Part shown: positions 1 to 4,129 of the stretch, in pieces
How positions within the stretch are numbered: position 1 is the stretch's first letter
Layout: each line of letters starts with the position of its first letter
DNA from: Pseudomonadota bacterium
Lineage (GTDB): Bacteria; Myxococcota; Polyangia; Polyangiales; Polyangiaceae
Length of the DNA stretch: 5,754 nucleotides
NCBI GenBank assembly: GCA_023419055.1
Contig: JAEZYO010000776.1
Location: 1 to 5,754 of the forward strand
Direction of reading: 5' to 3'
Translations under genes and position numbers: made by a program
Notes under the pieces: generated by a model
Databases searched by the model: none
What the model was told of the DNA's origin: nothing
The model's input: only the letters and a program-made list of their open reading frames with translations

Positions 1-282
1 CTCGGGGTTGAACCACTCGAGGACGACGGTCTTGCCGAGGAAGCTCGACAGCTTGACTGGCTTTCCGTCGAGATCGGAGAGCTCGAAATCAGGCGCCTTC
101 TCACCGAGCTTGGCGGTGCCTGCGACGACCGGGGGCGTGGCGGGGCTCGCCGAGGCGATCACCGGTGCCGCAGCGGTCGAAGGTCGTTCGACGGCGGCCC
201 CTTCCTCCGTGGGGCGCTTCGATTCGCAAGCGGCGAGAAGGAGCGTCAGTCCGAGCACAGAACGAGCGATGCAGCGCGACAT
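1..282 (-). CDS. Redoxin (AhpC/TSA-like) domain lipoprotein, N-terminal part
   Basis: The window edge cuts this gene; 94 codons are visible and the frame is open to base 1. It starts at ATG (280-282 on the plus strand) with a weak AAGG Shine-Dalgarno 7-8 bases upstream. Residues 1-18 form a lipoprotein signal peptide with lipobox LAAC and lipidated Cys19. A low-complexity Ala/Pro/Thr/Ser tether follows to about residue 56. The thioredoxin-fold entry then begins with GEKAPDFELSDLDGKPVKLS and a strand VVLEWFNPE. That pattern (GxxAPDFxLxDxxGK, then a buried strand ending in WF) is typical of the redoxin/peroxiredoxin family. The active-site Cys normally lies a few residues beyond the visible end, so it cannot be checked. 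The likely role is a thiol-disulfide or peroxide reductase tethered to a periplasm-facing membrane. Whether it is a peroxiredoxin or a TlpA-like oxidoreductase cannot be decided here. Confidence 0.85.
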   Translation of the reverse strand, partial: MSRCIARSVLGLTLLLAACESKRPTEEGAAVERPSTAAAPVIASASPATPPVVAGTAKLGEKAPDFELSDLDGKPVKLSSFLGKTVVLEWFNPE

Positions 283-283
283 G

Positions 284-309
284 CCCGAACCTTAGAGCGT
301 GGGTTCGGG
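284..309 (-). promoter_or_regulatory. Inverted repeat over the redoxin gene ribosome-binding site
   Basis: On the minus strand, arms CCCGAACC and GGTTCGGG (8 bp, perfect) are separated by 10 bases and end one base before the start codon at 282. The AAGG Shine-Dalgarno overlaps the downstream arm. If transcribed, the hairpin would mask the ribosome-binding site; as DNA, the dyad could be an operator. An 8-bp arm pair of this spacing can easily arise by chance in a window this size. Confidence 0.3.
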
Positions 310-338
310 GCGTGCCAGGCGCGAAATCCGCAGCGACA

Positions 339-357
339 TCGCGCGCGGAGCGCGCGA
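339..357 (-). terminator. GC-rich hairpin just after the jelly-roll lipoprotein gene
   Basis: Perfect 8-bp arms TCGCGCGC / GCGCGCGA surround a 3-base loop, beginning one base after the TGA stop (359-361) of the minus-strand lipoprotein gene. The position suits a 3'-end hairpin. No U-tract follows in the direction of transcription, so it is not a canonical intrinsic terminator. It may instead protect the 3' end or help Rho-independent pausing. Confidence 0.35.
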
Positions 358-358
358 C

Positions 359-1360
359 TCATTCGCAGGGGATGGGCGAGTAGCCGATCGCGAGATCGTC
401 GTAGTAGACGGTGTTGTCCGTACCGCCGTAGAGGGCCCAGCCGAACCCAATCTTGGTCGGATTCGCCGGCAACGTCCCGGTGCCGGAGTGCCAGTCGTTC
501 TTGACGGAGTCTTTCTCCGCGTCGACCGCCAGGTCGTCACCCACGTAGAGTTGCGCCTTGCTGTTCGTGAAATCGAACATGCCGCGCAGGCAGACCCAGG
601 TGTTCGCCACGGGCGCGACGCACTTCTCGCACGAGGGTTGGGCCCAGGGATCGGGTGACAGCCCGTCACCATCCGCGGCGAGGTTCGCGTGATAGAAGCC
701 CTGCATCCCGCCGAACCGAACCTCTTGGCTCTCGTCGCCTGGCCCGGCCGCGACGAAGGCCACGTGTCCGGCCCAATCCGCCTTTTCGAAGTGCATCCAA
801 ACCCGGAAGTGAACGATACCGTCCGGCAGCGGGAAGACGCTCGTGTTGGAGAACATGGTGGCGTTACCGGTCCCCACGACTTTCACCGACTGCGAGCCGT
901 TGTGCTTCTGCTCATTCGAGATCTGGACCGTGCCGGGTCCGCTCACGGTGAAAAGGGTCGTATCGGGAGGGCTCCCTGCGGCCTCCGACTCGAAGTCATC
1001 CACTACGATGGCAGCGCCGTTGCCGCCGCCGCCAGCGCCTGCGCTACCCGCCGCCCCGGCGCTCCCCGCGCTGCCTGCATTCCCGACGGTCCCGCCAGCC
1101 CCTGCGCTTCCGCCGACGCTCGCCGCCCCGGCGGTGCCTCCCGCGCCCGCGCTGCTTCCGCCTGCGCCGCCGCTGGTTCCAGCGCTGCCCGCGGCGCCGC
1201 CGCTCGCGTTGCCGGCGGAGCCTCCGCTGCTCCCACCAGCGCCACCCGGGGGTTGCCGCTCTTGCTCGGGAGAGGAGCTACAGGCCAAAGCGAGACAGAC
1301 GACGATCGAGCAACCGGGAACCCAAGCGCGAAGCATCGCGACAGCGTAGCGTAAGGTCAC
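359..1360 (-). CDS. Surface lipoprotein: Gly/Ala/Ser tether plus jelly-roll (Cip1-like) domain
   Basis: This 333-residue product starts at GTG 1360. An in-frame ATG at 1336 (residue 9) would give an equally good, more compact signal peptide; neither start has a strong Shine-Dalgarno. The signal peptide ends in lipobox ALAC with Cys27 as the lipidated residue. Residues 38-117 are almost only Gly, Ala and Ser, a flexible tether. Residues about 118-333 form one beta-rich domain. It begins IVVDDFES, has a VHFRVWMHF strand, GHVAFVAAGP, EVRFGG, a WVCLRG strand, and ends GFGWALYG...TVYYDDLAIG. This order, with a DDFE opening and a closing W..YGG...YYDDLAI segment, resembles concanavalin A-like jelly rolls of the Cip1 type, which are carbohydrate-associated. 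That match is from memory of the family. CEKC (244-247), C257 and C332 could form disulfides. A carbohydrate-binding or lyase-like surface role is inference. Confidence 0.85.
   Translation of the reverse strand: MTLRYAVAMLRAWVPGCSIVVCLALACSSSPEQERQPPGGAGGSSGGSAGNASGGAAGSAGTSGGAGGSSAGAGGTAGAASVGGSAGAGGTVGNAGSAGSAGAAGSAGAGGGGNGAAIVVDDFESEAAGSPPDTTLFTVSGPGTVQISNEQKHNGSQSVKVVGTGNATMFSNTSVFPLPDGIVHFRVWMHFEKADWAGHVAFVAAGPGDESQEVRFGGMQGFYHANLAADGDGLSPDPWAQPSCEKCVAPVANTWVCLRGMFDFTNSKAQLYVGDDLAVDAEKDSVKNDWHSGTGTLPANPTKIGFGWALYGGTDNTVYYDDLAIGYSPIPCE
1010..1249 (-). repeat. Low-complexity Gly/Ala/Ser tether coding region
   Basis: Residues 38-117 of the jelly-roll lipoprotein are encoded by degenerate GGC/GCC/AGC-type codons giving irregular GGS, AGS, AGG and GSAG units. 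There is no fixed repeat period. Such tethers hold a folded domain away from the lipid anchor. The tract is prone to length variation and to spurious open frames on the other strand. Confidence 0.9.
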
Positions 1361-1369
1361 AGCGCTCGC

Positions 1370-1389
1370 ACCTGGAACTTGTTCCAGGT
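1370..1389 (-). promoter_or_regulatory. Perfect palindrome upstream of the jelly-roll lipoprotein gene
   Basis: Arms ACCTGGAAC and GTTCCAGGT (9 bp each, perfect) flank a TT centre. It lies 10 bases upstream of the GTG start (34 bases from the alternative ATG). That position suits an operator overlapping the promoter or leader. As RNA it could form an 8-bp stem with a CUUG loop, but no U-tract follows on either strand, so a terminator is less likely. The GAAC-GTTC core is only 2 bases apart, unlike the 4-base gap of the Gram-positive SOS box, so I do not assign a regulator. Confidence 0.4.
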
Positions 1390-1439
1390 CACGCCCGGGC
1401 CGAGACGCTCGAGATCGTTACCACTCGAAGGGATTGCGC

Positions 1440-1461
1440 TAGCCCGGAAAGCTTTCGGCTA
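1440..1461 (-). terminator. Imperfect hairpin after the acyl-CoA-binding protein gene
   Basis: Arms TAGCC / GGCTA enclose a GAAAGCTTTC palindrome with a 2-base bulge, starting 7 bases after the stop of the minus-strand acyl-CoA-binding protein gene (stop at 1469-1471). The location fits a 3'-end structure. No U-tract follows, and the bulge weakens it. Confidence 0.3.
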
Positions 1462-1468
1462 CGCGAGA

Positions 1469-1732
1469 TCAGCCGTACTTCCCTTGCAGCTTCTGCACGA
1501 GTGAAACGTAGGCCTGCATCGCACCGTCTTTCGACAGGCCCTTCTTGCCGGACCAGGCGTCGTACTTGGCGCGCCCCTTGAAGTCCATCATGCCCGGGCG
1601 GCTCCCTTCCACGTCTCCGACGGTGCCCTGCTTGTACAGTGCGTAGAGCTCGAGCAGCTCGTCCGCAGCGGGCGTCTTCGAGAGCTGCTTGACCTTGACC
1701 TGTGCGGATTCGAATTCGTCGGCGAGCGCCAT
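1469..1732 (-). CDS. Acyl-CoA-binding protein (ACBP)
   Basis: The 87-residue product matches the whole ACBP family domain in length and pattern. ACBP binds medium- and long-chain acyl-CoA esters in the cytosol, buffering and delivering them to lipid metabolism. Family hallmarks are visible: LYALYKQGTVGD (30-40), RPGMMDFKGRAKYDAW (45-60), GLSKDGAMQAYV (65-76) and a C-terminal QKLQGKYG. The ligand contacts known from the animal protein (Tyr28, Lys32, Lys54, Tyr73) correspond here to Tyr30, Lys34, Lys56 and Tyr75, so the binding site looks complete. There is no signal peptide. I chose ATG 1732 because it aligns with the family N-terminus. No Shine-Dalgarno is visible, and a TATGCT sequence sits six bases upstream, so a leaderless mRNA is possible. 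It has no fatty-acid metabolism neighbour in the window. Confidence 0.96.
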   Translation of the reverse strand: MALADEFESAQVKVKQLSKTPAADELLELYALYKQGTVGDVEGSRPGMMDFKGRAKYDAWSGKKGLSKDGAMQAYVSLVQKLQGKYG

Positions 1733-1738
1733 GCCGGG

Positions 1739-1744
1739 AGCATA
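1739..1744 (-). promoter_or_regulatory. Weak -10-like element giving a possible leaderless ACBP mRNA
   Basis: TATGCT on the minus strand matches the TATAAT consensus at four of six positions. It is placed so that the A of the ACBP start codon (1732) would be +1. No convincing -35 box lies at the usual distance. The absence of a Shine-Dalgarno is consistent with leaderless translation but does not prove it. Confidence 0.2.
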
Positions 1745-1966
1745 CTCGAAAGGGCGGAGGAGAGATCGCGGTCCGCGTTGGTGGAGGGTGGTGACGAATT
1801 CGCACCCACTTTCTCGGATCAGGAAACTCTGCCTGTATTCGGTTCAACACTGCCACTCTGCCACGCACGGGGCGCTCGCGGTGCCGGCTGTCGAGCCCTG
1901 GCCGAGGTAGCGCCGCCCGGGCGGGAACAGCCGAGATTCTCCAGCTGTCGAGGGCTTCGCAGGGGC

Positions 1967-1983
1967 TTGGCACGAGAGCTGCT
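1967..1983 (+). promoter_or_regulatory. Sigma-54-type -24/-12 promoter element
   Basis: TTGGCACGAGAGCTGCT matches the sigma-54 consensus YTGGCACG-N4-TTGCW with one clear mismatch (C for the first T of the -12 box). The near-invariant GG (1969-1970) and GC (1981-1982) are exactly ten bases apart. Transcription would start near 1994, about 40 bases before the ATG of the Cys-rich lipoprotein gene, in the right orientation. A sigma-54 promoter would need an enhancer-binding activator; none is encoded in the window. Confidence 0.55.
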
Positions 1984-1998
1984 CATCACGGGTTCATC

Positions 1999-2014
1999 GC
2001 GGCGCGATCGCCGC
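1999..2014 (+). other. GC-rich hairpin in the operon leader
   Basis: Arms GCGGCG / CGCCGC (6 bp) close on a CGAT loop, all G-C pairs. It would lie about five bases from the 5' end of a transcript starting near 1994 and eight bases before the Shine-Dalgarno. A 5'-terminal stem of this kind can stabilise mRNA. It could also be a DNA dyad. Confidence 0.35.
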
Positions 2015-2033
2015 ACCTTTCGGAGGAACCAGT

Positions 2034-3263
2034 ATGAGAACGTTGCCATTATCGTGCGCGCGCGTGGCGCTGCTGTCCGCGTTGCTGGCCGGATTCACGG
2101 TGGGTTGCGTCGACCCGGACTCGCCCCTGATCCAAGAGAGCGTCGAAGGGTGCGACGAGATCGAGTCGTCGGAGACCATCGCGAGCGTCGAGGTCGACGA
2201 GTCGGTGCGCCGCTTGATGTCCGCCGCCGCAGACTTCTCGGCGGTCGTGAGCCAGGCCGAAGGTGACGTACTCAAGGCGTGCGCCGGCATCGCGCTCGAT
2301 CTCGGCGCCTCCGACACCTGGAGCGCGATCGACGATCGCGCCGGCAAAATCTCGAACGACGAGGGAACGGGGGCCTGCGATCAGGCCGCGCTGAAGCTCG
2401 AGGCCGCGCTCCCGGCGAGCGCCGAGGTCAACGTCGCGATCGAGTACCAGAAGGGCTACTGCTACGTCGAGTACGAGCGCCAGGTCGAGTGTGACCAGGA
2501 GTGTACGTCCGAGACCACGTGCGAGCCCGGCCCCGTGGAGGAGCGCTGCGAGCCCGGGTCCCTGGCGGTCAAGTGCGAGCAGGAATGCGCGGCCGAGGCT
2601 ACCTGCATGGGCAGCGCCAGCATCGAGGCGAACTGCGAAGGCAGCTGTCAGGGTGAATGCAAAGGCGCTTGCGAGGGCACGTGCGTCGCCGCCGACGGCA
2701 CGAAGACGGAGAACGACGCGAACTGCGCCGGCAAGTGCGTGGGTTCGTGCAGCGGCTCGTGCAGCGGCGAGTGCAAGATCGAAATCGCCGAAGGCTGCAA
2801 CTGCGGAGCAAACGTCTACTGCAAGGGTGGCTGTACCTCGACGTACACCGAGCCCGTGTGCGTGAAGGAGTACGGGCCGCCCGTGTGCACCGTCGACGAG
2901 ACGTGCCACGAGGTCTGTACCGCGCATTGCTGGGCGAACCCCGTGTGCGTCCCGACGACCGTGGACGTCGTCGTCGACAGCAACGTCGAGGCCGAGCTCG
3001 CGCCCATCGAGGCCACGCTAGAGGCGCACTTGCCTGCCCTCATCGAGGCCGGCGAGGTACGCGGCGAAGCGGCCATCGACGCGCTCGAGCGCCTCTCCGA
3101 CGCGGGATCCGACCTCGAGGCGCGCTCCGACGAATTTACCGGTAAGAGCGTCGCGTGCGCGACCGAGAGCGGCGCGGTCGTGGCGCGTGACCTGAAGACG
3201 ATTCGAGTCACCGTCGACGCGAGCGTTCGCGTGGTCAATCTCTGCCGCGAGCGCGCGATGTGA
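2034..3263 (+). CDS. Cys-rich lipoprotein with twin CxGx arrays
   Basis: This 409-residue product begins at ATG 2034, with Shine-Dalgarno GGAGGA at 2022-2027. Its signal peptide ends in TVGC, a slightly atypical lipobox, with Cys25 as the probable lipidated residue. Residues about 41-142 are mainly helical and acidic. Residues 143-305 hold 28 cysteines. The region opens with two related blocks, CDQECTSETTC (153-163) and CEQECAAEATC (181-191), linked by CEPG units at 9-residue spacing. Two 17-residue arrays follow (201-217 and 231-247) with Cys every fourth residue and Gly always two after each Cys. Looser Cys follow, including CHEVCTAHC (291-299). Residues about 310-409 are helical again. An exported protein with an even number of clustered Cys suggests disulfides; metal binding is the alternative. 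I recall similar CxGxC-array proteins annotated as hypothetical in myxobacteria, not checked. The function is unknown. It is first in the apparent four-gene operon. Confidence 0.92.
   Translation: MRTLPLSCARVALLSALLAGFTVGCVDPDSPLIQESVEGCDEIESSETIASVEVDESVRRLMSAAADFSAVVSQAEGDVLKACAGIALDLGASDTWSAIDDRAGKISNDEGTGACDQAALKLEAALPASAEVNVAIEYQKGYCYVEYERQVECDQECTSETTCEPGPVEERCEPGSLAVKCEQECAAEATCMGSASIEANCEGSCQGECKGACEGTCVAADGTKTENDANCAGKCVGSCSGSCSGECKIEIAEGCNCGANVYCKGGCTSTYTEPVCVKEYGPPVCTVDETCHEVCTAHCWANPVCVPTTVDVVVDSNVEAELAPIEATLEAHLPALIEAGEVRGEAAIDALERLSDAGSDLEARSDEFTGKSVACATESGAVVARDLKTIRVTVDASVRVVNLCRERAM
2634..2684 (+). repeat. First CxGx tetrapeptide array
   Basis: These bases encode CEGSCQGECKGACEGTC (residues 201-217): five Cys at a strict four-residue period with Gly in the third position of every unit. 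The codons vary between units (TGC/TGT, GGC/GGT), so the pattern is kept at protein level rather than by recent DNA duplication. Confidence 0.9.
2724..2774 (+). repeat. Second CxGx tetrapeptide array
   Basis: These bases encode CAGKCVGSCSGSCSGEC (residues 231-247), again five Cys at period four with Gly in every third position. It is separated from the first array by a 13-residue Cys-free linker. The second and third to last units share TGCAGCGGC at DNA level, a hint of local unit duplication. Confidence 0.9.
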
Positions 3264-3270
3264 AATCCCA

Positions 3271-3313
3271 TGCGACCCGGCCGGCGCGCGCTCCGTGCGC
3301 CGGCCGGGTCGCG
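3271..3313 (+). terminator. Very stable intercistronic hairpin flush with the next Shine-Dalgarno
   Basis: A perfect 16-bp stem (3272-3287 with 3297-3312, beginning GCGACCCGG) can extend inward through a G-U, a C-G and a G-C pair to a CTC triloop, about 19 bp in all. It starts eight bases after the TGA of the Cys-rich lipoprotein gene. No U-tract follows; the Shine-Dalgarno GGAGG of the next gene begins at 3313. It may act as an attenuator, a 3'-end protector for the first cistron, or a modulator of barrel-gene translation. Arms this long are not expected by chance. Confidence 0.6.
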
Positions 3314-3317
3314 GAGG
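3313..3317 (+). promoter_or_regulatory. Shine-Dalgarno deciding the start of the barrel gene
   Basis: GGAGG lies nine bases before ATG 3327 and supports that start over an in-frame ATG at 3270. The earlier ATG would put an Arg-rich stretch ahead of the signal peptide and lies just before the hairpin stem. An out-of-frame ATG at 3320 is too close to be served well by this site. Confidence 0.7.
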
Positions 3318-3326
3318 CGATGCTCA

Positions 3327-4097
3327 ATGATCCAGCGACGTACCAAGTTCTCGCTCGGCGTCCTCGCGCTGCTCCTCGGAAGCGCGACGGAGGCTCTGGC
3401 GCTCGGTCAAACCACCGAACATGACTCGACGCTCCCGCCGCCCGAAGTCGATCGAATCGAAGAAGAGGACGGTGACGGCGCGCGGCGCGATCTCGAGCTC
3501 TTCTGGCTGCGCGTGAACGCGGGCTACACGGCGCTCGATCTCACGACCTTCCAGGCGGACGGCGACAACCTGACCGCGGACCTCATCCCGAGTCGCCTCG
3601 GCGGCCCCACCGTAGGATTGGGTGCCGGCGTCCGCCTGCTTTTCATTTCGCTCGCCGCGCGCGGCTCCGTCGCGTTCTTCTCGGACGCGAACGTCAATCG
3701 GCGCGTGGGCGACATGCAGCTCTGGTCACTCGACGGGGACCTCTTCCTGCACCTGCTCTCCGGCTACGACATCGAGCCCTACGTCGTGCTCGGGGGCGGC
3801 TACTCGACGTTCGGCGAAGTCGGCGACGCGATGCAGCGAGGCGGCTACAGCGTGTCCGGCGCGAACCTGCACGCGGGGGTCGGGCTCGACATCTTCTTGA
3901 ACGAGGACGTCTCCATCGGTGGCCAGCTGAGCGGGTCGCTCACGTTCCTGGCGCGCCCTGGCGTATCGGCGAGGGATCTGCTCACTCCCGAAGAGGTCGA
4001 GACCGTCGGCGAGGCGCGCGCTCGCCTGCTCGAGGCGGACGGTTCGAGCATCGGCACCGGCTACGCGCTCGTGCTGGGGCCGTCGTTTCACTTCTGA
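3327..4097 (+). CDS. Predicted outer-membrane beta-barrel protein
   Basis: This 256-residue product starts at ATG 3327. Residues 1-25 form a Sec signal peptide: basic MIQRRTK, a hydrophobic core GVLALLLG, and an ALA cleavage site before LGQTT. An acidic linker (about 31-47, VDRIEEEDGDGARRD) precedes a run of amphipathic strands with turns: LELFWLRVNAGYTALDL, TVGLGAGVRLLFISLAARGSVAF, YVVLGGGYSTFG, ANLHAGVGLDIFL, DVSIGGQLSGSLTFL and a final GYALVLGPSFHF. The last residue is Phe, with aromatic/hydrophobic residues alternating before it. That is the usual C-terminal signal read by the BAM assembly machinery. The size fits a small barrel of roughly eight to ten strands, like general porin-like or OmpA-like barrels. 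No transported substrate can be named. It is second in the apparent operon, 63 bases after the Cys-rich lipoprotein gene. Confidence 0.85.
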   Translation: MIQRRTKFSLGVLALLLGSATEALALGQTTEHDSTLPPPEVDRIEEEDGDGARRDLELFWLRVNAGYTALDLTTFQADGDNLTADLIPSRLGGPTVGLGAGVRLLFISLAARGSVAFFSDANVNRRVGDMQLWSLDGDLFLHLLSGYDIEPYVVLGGGYSTFGEVGDAMQRGGYSVSGANLHAGVGLDIFLNEDVSIGGQLSGSLTFLARPGVSARDLLTPEEVETVGEARARLLEADGSSIGTGYALVLGPSFHF

Positions 4098-4129
4098 CGG
4101 GTGCTTGAAATCGGCTAGGCTCGCCGTCC

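Larger units (their letters stand above)
1733..2033. other. Divergent intergenic region
   Basis: These 301 bases separate the leftward ACBP gene from the rightward Cys-rich lipoprotein gene. No reading frame in it looks like a gene. It holds a weak -10-like element for ACBP, the sigma-54-like element at 1967-1983, a leader hairpin at 1999-2014 and a Shine-Dalgarno GGAGGA at 2022-2027. Upstream of the sigma-54-like site are a 12-bp palindrome (1913-1924), a repeated ACTCTGCC (1826-1833, 1855-1862), and a repeated GCTGTCGAG (1887-1895, 1944-1952). Any of these could be activator sites, but such short repeats are not rare in GC-rich DNA. Confidence 0.7.

Noticed and set aside
303..318. A TGGCACG half-site on the minus strand upstream of the redoxin gene, considered as a sigma-54 promoter
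   Set aside because: At the required ten-base spacing the sequence is AC rather than GC, so the -12 element is missing.
689..1354. Plus-strand open frames opposite the Gly/Ala/Ser tether
   Set aside because: They are Ala/Pro/Arg-rich readings of the low-complexity tract; none has a plausible start or domain.
1389..1973. A 194-codon minus-strand frame covering the ACBP gene
   Set aside because: It is out of frame with ACBP, whose sequence is clearly family-conserved, and the alternative product is Arg-rich without features.
2004..2011. GCGATCGC, identical to the cyanobacterial HIP1 palindrome
   Set aside because: It occurs here as part of a GC-rich hairpin and I noticed no repeated use of it across the window, so there is no reason to see a HIP1 system.
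2634..2774. The periodic Cys codons, considered as a DNA tandem repeat or CRISPR-like array
   Set aside because: The periodicity is at protein level with varied codons; there are no identical repeats separated by unique spacers.
2049..2927. A 292-codon open frame on the minus strand opposite the Cys-rich lipoprotein gene
   Set aside because: It is compositionally a shadow (Ala/Arg/Leu/His-rich) of a plus-strand gene with a strong Shine-Dalgarno, signal peptide and ordered Cys repeats.
3270..3326. An upstream in-frame ATG at 3270 as the start of the barrel gene
   Set aside because: It would add an Arg-rich stretch before a standard signal peptide and has no Shine-Dalgarno, while ATG 3327 has GGAGG at nine bases.
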